64,000 bases of DNA from positions 149,884 to 213,883 of the forward strand of contig JBMNPF010000005.1 in assembly GCA_050943475.1 (NCBI GenBank), in the 5' to 3' direction. The notes beneath the pieces were generated by a model. That model was given only the letters and a program-made list of their open reading frames with translations. It was not told where the DNA came from and did no database searches. Positions 1 to 7,996 of this stretch are shown piece by piece. How positions within the stretch are numbered: position 1 is the first letter of the stretch; every line of letters begins with the position of its first letter. The DNA is from Metaruminococcus_A sp050943475 (lineage in GTDB: Bacteria > Bacillota > Clostridia > Oscillospirales > Ruminococcaceae). Both the position numbers and the translations under genes were made by a program.

Positions 1-1045
1 CATAAGCGGCGTTTACCTTGGTGCTGGCAGGAGAAAATCCGATGGAGCCCGCAATGACCTCTGGAAGCGGCACAAGACTTTCAAACGGATGTGCCGCTGG
101 CAGGCAAAAACCCTCCGCACGGTCGGCAAGCTCCTCCACCCGGTGCTGTACGCCGATGGTGATTTTTTTGCCGCAGACTGGGCATCGTCCGCCCAGCTTT
201 TCCGTTTCCGCAGGGGTCAGGCTAAGGCCGCAGTTCCTGTGGCCGTCATAGTGGTACTTTCCTTCCTCCGGGAAAAATTCAATGGTTCCGGCAAGTCCTT
301 CGCCCCGTAAGGCTTTTGCTAGCCCCGGGTAGGAGAGCGGCGCGTCAATGAGGTTTGCCTCCCGCCCCAGCTTGGCAGGGGAGTGCGCGTCCGAATTGGA
401 GATGAGGGTGAACCGGTCCAGCGCCGAAACGCGCCAGTTCATCGGAGGGTCGGAGGAAAGCCCGGTCTCCAGCGCGTGGATGTATGGAGTCAAATCCTCA
501 TAGCATTCCTCTATGGTATCAAATCCAGAAAAGGCGCCGAACAGCGAAAAGTGCGGCGTCCAAATATGCGCTGGGACAAAAATGGCGTCCGGACAGCTTT
601 CCAATGTGATTTCCAGCAAATCGCGGCTGTCCAGCCCAAGAATAGGCCGTCCGTCGGAATGGATGTTGCCAATCGCCTCCAGCTTGTGGGCAAGCTGTTC
701 TGCCTCCTCAAGCCCGGGGAGCAGAATGAGGTTATGTACCTTGCGCACCCGCCCGTTTTTCTTGTAAATGGAGCTGATTTCCCCAGTCACCACAAACCGC
801 GGCCTGTCCGCAGATGAGACGGTGGGATCATCCAGCCGGAACTCCTCCCGCAGGGTGTAAAGCCCTTCTTCAGCCGGGATAAGCCGCTGTTCCAGAATCT
901 GCCGCCATGCAGGATGGGTAAAATCCCCGGTGCCTACCAGCCCAATCCCCTTGCGCCGCGCCCAGAGGTCCAGGTGTTCCGGGTCGCAGTCCTTGCTGGT
1001 CGCCCGGGAATAACTGGAATGAATGTGTAAATCCGCAATATACAT
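1..1045 (-). CDS. EndoQ-like PHP-domain endonuclease, 3'-truncated by window edge
   Basis: About 348 codons are visible and the frame runs off the left edge. The N-terminus (MYIADLHIHSSYSRATS) and a following GTGDFTHPAW segment are PHP metal-binding signatures. Near residues 272-290 there is a Cys4-type zinc site (CGL...CPVC). This combination matches the conserved family often mislabelled 'UvrD-like helicase', which includes endonuclease Q, an enzyme cutting DNA 5' of deaminated bases. ATG at 1045 follows an AGGTGAAG ribosome site. The gene diverges from the MBL gene at 1163 and has its own promoter at 1079-1107. Family assignment is from recognisable motifs; activity on damaged DNA is inferred. 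Confidence 0.8.
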   Translation of the reverse strand, partial: MYIADLHIHSSYSRATSKDCDPEHLDLWARRKGIGLVGTGDFTHPAWRQILEQRLIPAEEGLYTLREEFRLDDPTVSSADRPRFVVTGEISSIYKKNGRVRKVHNLILLPGLEEAEQLAHKLEAIGNIHSDGRPILGLDSRDLLEITLESCPDAIFVPAHIWTPHFSLFGAFSGFDTIEECYEDLTPYIHALETGLSSDPPMNWRVSALDRFTLISNSDAHSPAKLGREANLIDAPLSYPGLAKALRGEGLAGTIEFFPEEGKYHYDGHRNCGLSLTPAETEKLGGRCPVCGKKITIGVQHRVEELADRAEGFCLPAAHPFESLVPLPEVIAGSIGFSPASTKVNAAY

Positions 1046-1078
1046 CGTCTTCACCTGCGCTGTTTTTCAGTTAGCACC

Positions 1079-1107
1079 ATTATAGCTTTTTCGACCTGAA
1101 CTTGCAA
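1079..1107 (-). promoter_or_regulatory. SigA-type promoter of the EndoQ-like gene
   Basis: On the minus strand TTGCAA (1107-1102) and TATAAT (1084-1079) are separated by 17 bp, 34 bp before the ATG at 1045. Confidence 0.6.
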
Positions 1108-1109
1108 GA

Positions 1110-1138
1110 TTGCGCCCTGCTTTGCGGTGCGGTATAAT
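1110..1138 (+). promoter_or_regulatory. SigA-type promoter of the MBL gene
   Basis: TTGCGC (1110-1115) and TATAAT (1133-1138) lie 17 bp apart, 24 bp before the ATG at 1163. The -35 lies next to the -35 of the opposing promoter, so the two probably compete. Confidence 0.5.
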
Positions 1139-1162
1139 AGTGGCGGAAGGGGAGTGTCCAAT

Positions 1163-2044
1163 ATGGAGGCAAAGGTTCACAGTGAATCGTATGAAAAGTC
1201 ATTCGAGCAGTTTGAGCGGGATTTTATCCGTGAGCACGACGCGTTTTACCGCAATCCGGCCGCTTATTGGCTGGAGCCGTTCCGCATTGCGGGAGACCTC
1301 TACTATGTCGGAGATAAAATGGTTTGCGTCCATCTCATCGATACCGGGGAGGGACTGCTGCTCATTGACAGCGGCTACCAGCACACCATCCATCTGCTGT
1401 TCCAATCCATCTGGGAACTCGGTTTTTCTCCCAAAAATATCCGCTGGATTTTGCATACCCACGGCCATTTTGACCATTTCGGCGCGACCAATGAGCTGCG
1501 CGCTCTGTCCGGTGCAAAAAGCTACCTCAGTGAGACGGATGCTCGCCTGCTGGAGCAGGATCCACGCCTTGGCCTGCCCTGCTACAACCCAAATCCATAC
1601 GCCCGCTTGCCGGAGATGGACGAAACCTTTCGCGACGGCGACGTTCTTTCCTTTGGCGGCCTCCGCATCCGCTGTATTGCCACACCGGGGCATACGCCGG
1701 GTGTCATGACTTTTTTGTTTGATATTCCAGGGACCGGGAGCGTTCCCTTACGGGCAGGGCTGTTCGGCGGGACCGGAGTACTCACCATGTACCGCGCTTT
1801 TTTGAAACGCTATGGCCAGCCGGAGTCCTGCCGGCAGGATTTTCTCCGTTCATTGGAGAAGGTGAGGGAAGAACACGTCGATGTTGTTCTGGGCAACCAT
1901 CCAGGCCAAAACCGTACCGTTGAAAAGCGGATGCGCGTGCTCGCCGGTGAAACGGGCAACCCTTTTGTCGATTCTGAGGAATGGGAGCATTTTATAGCAG
2001 AAAACAGGCGTAATTTTCAGCGCTTCCTTTCCCACGACCGGTAA
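1163..2044 (+). CDS. MBL-fold metallo-hydrolase
   Basis: A 293-residue metallo-beta-lactamase-fold enzyme. The metal-binding motif HTHGHFDHFG sits at residues 98-107 (ligands H100, H102, D104, H105). A second metal-site signature, TPGHTPGV, lies around residue 178, and a late NHPGQN histidine completes the site. An LLLIDSG strand-loop precedes the motif as usual. The layout resembles subclass B3-like hydrolases, but the substrate cannot be read from sequence. The start at 1163 was preferred over an upstream in-frame ATG at 1127 because GGAAGGGGAG lies just before it and 1127 falls inside the promoter. No signal peptide is seen, so it is probably cytoplasmic. Confidence 0.85.
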   Translation: MEAKVHSESYEKSFEQFERDFIREHDAFYRNPAAYWLEPFRIAGDLYYVGDKMVCVHLIDTGEGLLLIDSGYQHTIHLLFQSIWELGFSPKNIRWILHTHGHFDHFGATNELRALSGAKSYLSETDARLLEQDPRLGLPCYNPNPYARLPEMDETFRDGDVLSFGGLRIRCIATPGHTPGVMTFLFDIPGTGSVPLRAGLFGGTGVLTMYRAFLKRYGQPESCRQDFLRSLEKVREEHVDVVLGNHPGQNRTVEKRMRVLAGETGNPFVDSEEWEHFIAENRRNFQRFLSHDR

Positions 2045-2054
2045 AAACGGCATA

Positions 2055-2086
2055 CAAAAAAGGAGCAGGGAGAAATCCCTGCTCCT
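2055..2086 (-). terminator. Rho-independent terminator, probably bidirectional
   Basis: A 10-bp stem (2061-2070 with 2077-2086) and 6-nt loop. Read on the minus strand it is followed by a T-run, so it ends the small Cys-rich gene. It may also end the MBL transcript. Confidence 0.8.
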
Positions 2087-2101
2087 TGTACGTGTAATAG
2101 G

Positions 2102-2347
2102 TTACCAGCCGCAGCGTCTGCGACAGCAGCCACAGCCACCATTGTTAAAAAAGCCTCCGCTGTTACAGCCGCAGCCACCCGAACCGCCGCTTCCGAAGCC
2201 GCCGGAGACAGCGCGCAACTGAATCGTTACGGGTACTCGTAAGGTAACAAAACCATTGTTTGAGGCATTGTTTCCGCCTCTCAAGTCTGAGCTGCGCCCA
2301 AACGACTCGGCAAATTCATTATCCTGGAAGAAATTATCAAAACACAT
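2102..2347 (-). CDS. Small Gly/Cys-rich hypothetical protein
   Basis: An 81-residue protein with a near-perfect GGAGG ribosome site 8 nt before its ATG and its own terminator, so it looks like a real gene. The first half is acidic and Asn-rich (FDNFFQDNEF...). A middle segment (FVTLRVPVTIQLRAV) could form beta strands. The last third is Gly runs with repeated Cys (CGCN, CGCCRRRCGW). I do not recognise the family. Gly/Cys-rich tails of this kind occur in spore-coat and other cross-linked surface proteins, which would suit a spore-former, but that is only a guess. Confidence 0.65.
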   Translation of the reverse strand: MCFDNFFQDNEFAESFGRSSDLRGGNNASNNGFVTLRVPVTIQLRAVSGGFGSGGSGGCGCNSGGFFNNGGCGCCRRRCGW

Positions 2348-2960
2348 TGTGAAGCCTCCAAACTGTCGGGCTTTTGGCCCGTATTACATGTTATGCGCCT
2401 GTCGGAAATATGTGAGGGGTGTTGAAAGCTGTCACGAAACGAGTCGTTTCATCGCAGTGTTAACGGCCATACCGCTTTTACTCAGGACAACATTTACTGA
2501 AAATGTCCCATAATAGAGGCGAAAGGCTTCTCTTCCAATATCTTTCTGTTTGATAATATGCTCAATTACCGTAGGATTGACATTGTTCGACAATGGTTCA
2601 TATGTGACTTTGGGTAGTCGATTTTGTTTTGCCATTTTCTGTCTACCGTTCTATTGTATTGTTCATCCCGCTCTTGTTGAATGGTAAATAGCCGTATTTC
2701 GAAGGTTACTGGTCAATGACCAAGCGGAAGCTTTATATTTTGTTTACAGTTGGCGAATGAGACGGTCTGAAAGTCATTAATTTTATGAAACTCTCCAATC
2801 TTGTCAGGAAACTGTTTCCGGTAATTGCGAGAATAGCTTGTTTGTGGTAGAATAATGTTGAATAATTGCGAATATGGAAACTTTGAACGGTTTCATTATG
2901 GTGCAACGAGCGGCTGCTGTGCGTAAAAACAGCCGTCCGGAAGGCAAGAAGGGTGGTTTT
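2348..2960. other. AT-rich intergenic patch
   Basis: About 600 bp that is visibly richer in A+T than the flanking genes. It holds one doubtful small ORF (2432-2635, listed separately) and the leader of the PRPP synthetase gene. A sequence near 2845-2856 (GGTAGAATAATG) resembles a -10 region for the downstream gene. No repeats or mobile-element ends were recognised. Confidence 0.4.
2432..2635 (-). CDS. Doubtful small hypothetical protein, possibly a gene remnant
   Basis: A 67-codon frame encoding a basic protein beginning MAKQNRLPKVTYEPLS. The amino-acid composition is protein-like, and unlike antisense frames nearby it is not the shadow of another gene. The ribosome site is weak (GACAGA before ATG). 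AT content is higher than in neighbours, suggesting a different origin such as a decayed mobile-element gene. I do not recognise the family. Confidence 0.35.
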   Translation of the reverse strand: MAKQNRLPKVTYEPLSNNVNPTVIEHIIKQKDIGREAFRLYYGTFSVNVVLSKSGMAVNTAMKRLVS

Positions 2961-2963
2961 TTT

Positions 2964-4085
2964 GTGGAACAAACCAATACGGAAAATCTAGGGCTTATTT
3001 GTATGAAAGGGTGCGAGGCATTTTGTGACCAAATCCAGTACTATATCCGGAAATGGCACGATACCGACCGCCACTACATCATCCATGCGGACTGCCCCCG
3101 CTTTGCGACGGGGGAAGGGAAGGGCATTGTCCTTGAATCCATCCGCGGTCGGGATATTTTTATCATCACCGATCCATTCAATTACAGTGTAACCTACCAG
3201 ATGTACGGCCGGGAAGTCCCCATGAGCCCGGATGACCATTTTCAGGATTTAAAGCGCATCATTCTCGCCATCGGCGGCAAAGCAAAGCGCATTACCGTCA
3301 TTATGCCCATGCTTTATGAAGGCCGCCAGCACAAACGCACTTTCCGGGAGTCGCTGGACTGCGCTGCCGCTTTGCAGGAGCTGGTCCACATGGGCGTTTC
3401 CAACATCGTTACCTTTGACGCGCACGACGGCAGAGTGCAAAACGCCATCCCGCTGAGTGGGTTTGACGATATGCGCCCTACCTACCAGATGATCAAGGCG
3501 CTCGTCAAACACGAGGAACAGGTGGTGTTTGACTCCAAGCACATGATCATTGTTTCCCCGGATGCCGGTGGTGTTAGCCGCTGTCTCAACTATTCCTCGG
3601 TACTCAACCTGGAAATGGGCATGTTCTACAAACGCCGCAACCTTTCTCGTATTGTCGATGGCACCAACCCCATCGAATCCCATGAATACATCGGCAGCGA
3701 CCTCACCGGCAAGGATGTCATCGTTGTCGATGATATGATCTCCTCCGGCACCTCGCTCATTGACACCTTTGCGCAGCTCAAGGCCAAAGGCGCCAGCCGC
3801 ATCTTCAGCTTTATCACCTTCGGCCTGTTCTGCAACGGCCTTGAAATTTTTGACCGCGCCTATGAGCAGGGGCTGTTTGACCGTGTTTATGTCACCAACC
3901 TCATCTACCGCAACGAGGAACTGCTCCACCGTCCCTGGGTTGTGGATGTAGACCTCTCCAAGTACACTGCTTATGTCATTGATGCCATCCATCATGACGC
4001 GTCGGTCGGTGAAATCATTGACCCGAACAAGAAAATCCTCACCCTGCTCCACAATATGGAGCAAAAAGCTGCATTGCAGGTTTAA
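2964..4085 (+). CDS. prs: Ribose-phosphate pyrophosphokinase, long clostridial form
   Basis: A 373-residue PRPP synthetase, which makes 5-phosphoribosyl-1-diphosphate from ribose-5-phosphate and ATP for nucleotide, His and Trp synthesis. Visible family features are the RGRDIFIITDPF segment, the FDAHDGRVQNAI metal/ATP region, and the PRPP-binding loop DVIVVDDMISSGTS near residues 251-264. It is longer than the roughly 310-residue classical enzyme because of insertions, a form I associate with Clostridia. The start is taken as GTG 2964, preceded by AAGAAGGGTGG. In-frame ATGs at 2874 and 2898 would add a basic, non-conserved leader and lack ribosome sites. Confidence 0.88.
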   Translation: MEQTNTENLGLICMKGCEAFCDQIQYYIRKWHDTDRHYIIHADCPRFATGEGKGIVLESIRGRDIFIITDPFNYSVTYQMYGREVPMSPDDHFQDLKRIILAIGGKAKRITVIMPMLYEGRQHKRTFRESLDCAAALQELVHMGVSNIVTFDAHDGRVQNAIPLSGFDDMRPTYQMIKALVKHEEQVVFDSKHMIIVSPDAGGVSRCLNYSSVLNLEMGMFYKRRNLSRIVDGTNPIESHEYIGSDLTGKDVIVVDDMISSGTSLIDTFAQLKAKGASRIFSFITFGLFCNGLEIFDRAYEQGLFDRVYVTNLIYRNEELLHRPWVVDVDLSKYTAYVIDAIHHDASVGEIIDPNKKILTLLHNMEQKAALQV

Positions 4086-4103
4086 ATTCTGCGTAAGTCT
4101 TCC

Positions 4104-4140
4104 GGCAGGCGAACCTTTACAGGGTTTTGCCTGCTTTTTT
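4104..4140 (+). terminator. Terminator after prs
   Basis: An imperfect GCAGGCGAACC / GGTTTTGCCTGC stem followed by six T, 20 bp after the prs stop codon. Confidence 0.75.
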
Positions 4141-4273
4141 GTTGTTTCTGCCAACGGAGAGCAAAGGAAATTTCACAAAACGCAGGTGCACGCCTCGCGT
4201 CGAATAAAGGATAACGTGCTTCGGTATCCTTTCACCGAAACGCCGTAGCTGCAGTTTCGCTGCTTCTGCTTCC

Positions 4274-4302
4274 TTGCTTCTGCCGGTCTGGCGTGCTATA
4301 AT
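4274..4302 (+). promoter_or_regulatory. SigA-type promoter with extended -10
   Basis: TTGCTT (4274-4279), a 17-bp spacer and TGC-TATAAT (4297-4302), 31 bp before the ATG at 4334. Confidence 0.6.
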
Positions 4303-4333
4303 AAAAATAACAACAGCGTTTGGGGGGATATGG

Positions 4334-4645
4334 ATGGATTGGGGTTATACATTGCTGCTTCTGCTGGGCGTTTTTATGATGATAATCGGTATTCTCAACT
4401 GGAAAGGCCACATTGCTTCCATTCACTGGTACAATCGCTTTAAAGTAATACCGGAGGATGCGCCGAAGTACGGTAGGGCAATGGGCGCCGGCACCATGGT
4501 GATTGGCTTGGGCATGGCGGTCACGGCCGTCCTGCAAATGTTTTTGCAGCTGGAAAATCTGTTTTATATTGCGGTTGCTGGTATTGTAGTAGGGCTTGCC
4601 ATCATGCTCTGGGCACAGTTCAAGTATAATAAAGGAATTATTTAA
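4334..4645 (+). CDS. DUF3784-like small membrane protein
   Basis: A 103-residue protein with three predicted membrane helices: about residues 3-20, 52-71 and 75-95. Between helices 1 and 2 is a soluble loop, IHWYNRFKVIPEDAPKYGRA, that resembles the 'YN-(x)n-EDxxKY' loop of DUF3784 proteins. Function of the family is unknown. The start at 4334 follows a GGGGGG ribosome site. An upstream in-frame start at 4274 falls inside the promoter and was rejected. It is monocistronic, with a promoter before it and a strong terminator after it. Confidence 0.65.
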   Translation: MDWGYTLLLLLGVFMMIIGILNWKGHIASIHWYNRFKVIPEDAPKYGRAMGAGTMVIGLGMAVTAVLQMFLQLENLFYIAVAGIVVGLAIMLWAQFKYNKGII

Positions 4646-4677
4646 GCGCATAGCTGTTTTCTGAAAATAGTTTTTTG

Positions 4678-4718
4678 GCACAAAAGGCCGTCTCCGGATT
4701 TGAGGCGGCCTTTTGTGC
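4678..4718. terminator. Strong terminator hairpin
   Basis: GCACAAAAGGCCG pairs perfectly with CGGCCTTTTGTGC across a 15-nt loop. The stem itself supplies the T-run on either strand. Confidence 0.8.
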
Positions 4719-4778
4719 GATTGTTGAAGCCTGTTTTTTAGCAGGGCGTTTCTAATTGGCTCAAATGGGGAAAATGTA

Positions 4779-4807
4779 TTGGCAATGGCGTAAAATTATG
4801 GTATAAT
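4779..4807 (+). promoter_or_regulatory. SigA-type promoter of the symporter gene
   Basis: TTGGCA (4779-4784), 17-bp spacer, TATAAT (4802-4807), a near-consensus promoter 49 bp before the ATG at 4857. Confidence 0.75.
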
Positions 4808-4856
4808 TTTTCTATCTGTTACCGTGATTTATCAAAATAAAGAGAGGGAAATGAGA

Positions 4857-6404
4857 ATGTCAGTCAATGACGTATGGACCATTGTGGCTTTTGGCTGTTA
4901 TCTCCTTGTCATGATGGGGATTGGCCTGTTCTACTACAAAAAAACCAAAAATTCAGAGGATTACTTCCTCGGTGGGCGCAGCCTCGGCGGCTGGGTCGCC
5001 GCCCTCAGCGCACAGGCGTCGGATATGAGTGGGTGGCTGCTCATGGGCCTGCCGGGCGCTATTTATGCATTTGGCACCGGCCAAATCTGGATTGCCGTTG
5101 GCCTCGCCATCGGTACCATCCTCAACTGGATTTTTGTCTGCTCGCGCCTGCGCCGTTATACCATCCGCGCTGGCAACGCGCTCACTTTGCCGGAATTTTT
5201 TGAAAACCGCTTCCATGACAGCCGTAAAATCCTCCGTGTTGCTTCGTCGCTGTTTATCATGATTTTCTTCCTAGTCTACACCGCATCGGGCTTTTCAGCA
5301 GGCGCCAAGCTGTTTTCGGCGGTTTTTGACATGGAATATACCCTTGCGCTTGCCATCGGTGTTTTTGTCATTTTGGTTTACACCTTCCTGGGCGGCTTCC
5401 TCGCCGTTTGCTGGACCGACTTTGTGCAGGGCTTTATGATGCTCATCTCGCTTATGGTCGTCCCCGTTTTTGCCATCAGCATGATGGGTGGGGCAGAAGA
5501 GACCATCGAAATTCTCAATGGCCTTGGTACCAATTTTCTCAATCCGCTTTATGACAACGGCAATCCTCAGAGCTTTGTCGGCATTTTGTCACAGCTGGCA
5601 TGGGCGTTGGGCTACTTCGGTATGCCGCATATCCTCATCCGTTTTATGGCCATTAAAAACGAAAAGGAAGTCCGCAAATCTCGCAAAATTGGCATCACAT
5701 GGGTGGTTATTTCGCTTTCCACCGCCTGTTTAATGGGTGCTGTCGGCCGTGCATTCTTTGTCAATGCCCCGATTGATAATTCTGAAAATATCTTTATTGA
5801 AATGATCGGTAAGGTCTTTACTGACAATTTGCATATCCCGTTCATCGGCGGCCTGCTGCTCTGCGGCATTCTGGCAGCCATTATGTCCACTGCGGATTCC
5901 CAGCTTCTGGTCACAGCCTCCTCGATTTCGGAGGATGTCTATAAGGGCGTCATCAACAAAAAAGCGAGCGACCGCAGCATGCTCATGGTCAGCCGTATTA
6001 CGGTGCTCGCTGTTTCCGTTGTTGCGTTTTTAATCGCGCTGGATCCGAACAGCAGCGTCATGGGGTTGGTCTCCAACGCCTGGGCGGGTTTTGGCGCCAC
6101 CTTTGGCCCGGTCGTCCTGCTCGGCCTGTTCTGGCGCCGGTCCAATATGGCGGGCGCAGCCGCTGGTATGATTGGCGGTGGGCTTACCGTCATCCTCTGG
6201 GATTATATTCAGTTTGGCAGCAGCACACTTGCGTCTGCAACCGGGCTTTATTCGCTGGTACCGGGCTTCCTGGTCAATATCCTGCTGATGGTGGTCATCA
6301 GCCTGCTCACGAAAAAACCAAGTGCTGAAATGCTTCAGGAGTTTGACGATGTTAAGGCTTCCAAAGGCTTGGAGGTAACCGTCCCCGCTTCTGAGGCGGA
6401 ATAA
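4857..6404 (+). CDS. putP: Sodium/solute symporter, PutP-like (sodium/proline)
   Basis: A 515-residue member of the sodium:solute symporter family with about 13 membrane helices. Features typical of PutP are the N-terminal YFLGGRSLGGWVAALSAQASDMSGWLLMG region, which forms the Na+/substrate site in helix 2, and the ISTADSQLLV-type segment (IMSTADSQLLVTASSISED, residues about 343-361) in helix 9. Length matches PutP (about 500). Proline is the likeliest substrate, but closely related carriers exist for other solutes. The start at 4857 rather than 4851 was chosen for its 8-nt spacing from GAGAGGG. It is monocistronic with a strong promoter and terminator. Confidence 0.85.
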   Translation: MSVNDVWTIVAFGCYLLVMMGIGLFYYKKTKNSEDYFLGGRSLGGWVAALSAQASDMSGWLLMGLPGAIYAFGTGQIWIAVGLAIGTILNWIFVCSRLRRYTIRAGNALTLPEFFENRFHDSRKILRVASSLFIMIFFLVYTASGFSAGAKLFSAVFDMEYTLALAIGVFVILVYTFLGGFLAVCWTDFVQGFMMLISLMVVPVFAISMMGGAEETIEILNGLGTNFLNPLYDNGNPQSFVGILSQLAWALGYFGMPHILIRFMAIKNEKEVRKSRKIGITWVVISLSTACLMGAVGRAFFVNAPIDNSENIFIEMIGKVFTDNLHIPFIGGLLLCGILAAIMSTADSQLLVTASSISEDVYKGVINKKASDRSMLMVSRITVLAVSVVAFLIALDPNSSVMGLVSNAWAGFGATFGPVVLLGLFWRRSNMAGAAAGMIGGGLTVILWDYIQFGSSTLASATGLYSLVPGFLVNILLMVVISLLTKKPSAEMLQEFDDVKASKGLEVTVPASEAE

Positions 6405-6448
6405 GAGAAATTCACACCGAAATCGGTTTTAATACCGTATGGTAAATG

Positions 6449-6496
6449 AAAAAGCCATCCGAACCTGCATACGCCTTTCGGATGGCTTTTTTCTTT
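6449..6496 (+). terminator. Terminator after the symporter gene
   Basis: AAAAGCCATCCGAA pairs with TTTCGGATGGCTTTT and is followed by a T-rich tract. The next gene starts at 6575. Confidence 0.8.
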
Positions 6497-6574
6497 TCAC
6501 AGCCCTTTTGCTTACAGCGTAGATGCTGCACAAAACAGGGACTTGGGTTTTATCTTGCAGGAAATGGAGCTTAT

Positions 6575-7324
6575 ATGAAGAAAAGACATGTCATTTTGCT
6601 GTTGTCCGGCTTTTTTGCCGTCCTTTTGACCGCGGCTTTCACTGTATTTTTGCTGTTTTGGAATGGAATTCTTCAGTTTAACAATCCCTCCAGAGAGCAA
6701 TATCCGGTTCGTGGTGTCGATGTTTCCGCTTACCAGGGAATCATCGACTGGGAGATTCTGTCCCGGCAGGATATTTCTTTTGCTTTTATTAAGGCGACCG
6801 AGGGCAGCAGCTTTGTGGATGAACGTTTCGCCTATAATTACGCAGAGGCGCAAAAAACAGATTTGCGGGTAGGCGCTTACCATTTTTTCAGTTATGACAG
6901 TACAGGAGAAGCGCAGGCCGCGCATTTTATCCGCACCGTAGCGAAAACGGAAGATATGCTTCCTCCTGTAATTGATGTGGAGTTTTACGGGGACAAAGAG
7001 GCCAATCCTCCGGAACGGAAACAAACGATCGCCCAGCTCAGCGTTATGATTGAAAAATTGAAGGCCCATTATGGGGTAACACCAATTCTTTACGCAACCG
7101 AGAAATCCTACCGGTTGTATCTTGCAGGTGCGTTCCCGGATTGCGATATCTGGATTCGCAGCGTTCTGACTTCTCCCAGTCTCTCGGACAACCGAAACTG
7201 GACTTTTTGGCAGTTCTCCAACCGGGCACGGTTGGACGGATATTCCGGTGAAGAAACCTTCATTGACCTGAACATCTTTCATGGCAGTGAACAAGAGTTT
7301 GCCCGGTACGGCGTTCCGCACTGA
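6575..7324 (+). CDS. Membrane-anchored GH25 lysozyme-like muramidase
   Basis: A 249-residue protein with one N-terminal membrane helix (residues about 5-28) and an extracellular glycoside hydrolase family 25 domain. Motifs: GVDVSAYQG (46-54, with the first catalytic Asp region), FAFIKATEG, GAYHFFSYD, and PPVIDVEFYG (129-138, DxE catalytic pair). The C-terminal DLNIFHGSEQEF is the usual GH25 ending. It should cleave the MurNAc-GlcNAc bond of peptidoglycan. No cell-wall-binding repeat is present; anchoring seems to rely on the membrane helix. The start at 6575 follows GGAAATGGAG and gives a proper signal-anchor; the 43-residue upstream extension overlaps the terminator and is not supported. Confidence 0.88.
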   Translation: MKKRHVILLLSGFFAVLLTAAFTVFLLFWNGILQFNNPSREQYPVRGVDVSAYQGIIDWEILSRQDISFAFIKATEGSSFVDERFAYNYAEAQKTDLRVGAYHFFSYDSTGEAQAAHFIRTVAKTEDMLPPVIDVEFYGDKEANPPERKQTIAQLSVMIEKLKAHYGVTPILYATEKSYRLYLAGAFPDCDIWIRSVLTSPSLSDNRNWTFWQFSNRARLDGYSGEETFIDLNIFHGSEQEFARYGVPH

Positions 7325-7408
7325 GAGAAAGGGAGCAGATGCCTATCCGGTGTAAGAAAAAGCGGTACGGATGGTATGGCATTTTAAACCTTGAAAGGAT
7401 GTTTTATC

Positions 7409-7876
7409 ATGCAGTTTAAGAATCCGCTGTTGGTCGTAGAAAATATGGAACGGACGGTTGCGTTTTATAAAAAGGTTTTAGGGCTTCGGGTGGTCATGGA
7501 TTTTGGCGCCAATGTCACTATGACCGGCGGAGTCTGTTTCCAGAGCAAGGAGAGCTGGAAGGATTTTCTCCAGGTTCCGCAGGAACGCATCACCTTTGGC
7601 GGGCTGGATGCTGAACTGTACTTTGAAGAAGATTGTTTTGACGATTTTCTCCAAAAGCTGAGCGCGCTGGAGCAAATCCAACTGGTTCATCCGGCCATTG
7701 AACATCGCTGGGGACAGCGGGCAATCCGTTTTTTGGATCCGGATGGACACGTCGTTGAAGTGGGAGAAAATATGAAAGCCGTTTGCCGGCGTTTTCTGGC
7801 GCAGGGCATGACCGAACAAGAGGTGGCTGAACGGATGGACGTTCCGCTCAAATATGTCCGCGCCTGTATGCGCTGA
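7409..7876 (+). CDS. VOC-family protein with C-terminal HTH-like tail
   Basis: A 155-residue glyoxalase/dioxygenase-superfamily protein. The N-terminal VOC domain spans roughly residues 1-125: it opens PLLVVENMERTVAFYKKVLGLRVV and closes with IRFLDPDGHVVEVGE. The last 30 residues (MTEQEVAERMDVPLKYVRACM) look like a short helix-turn-helix rather than part of the VOC fold. Substrate is unknown; the metal ligands of true glyoxalase I are not all evident. The start follows GAAAGGA with 9-nt spacing. It may be cotranscribed with the lysozyme gene 84 bp upstream. Confidence 0.8.
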   Translation: MQFKNPLLVVENMERTVAFYKKVLGLRVVMDFGANVTMTGGVCFQSKESWKDFLQVPQERITFGGLDAELYFEEDCFDDFLQKLSALEQIQLVHPAIEHRWGQRAIRFLDPDGHVVEVGENMKAVCRRFLAQGMTEQEVAERMDVPLKYVRACMR

Positions 7877-7996
7877 ATCAAGCGGTAAAAGCCGTCTTTA
7901 CTAGTACTCCCAACGCCACCCAAAGTGGAAAATCATTCGCCCCGTTTCAACAATTTTTGCTCTTCCGCATAGGATAAACGGAAGGCGGTGATTGGT

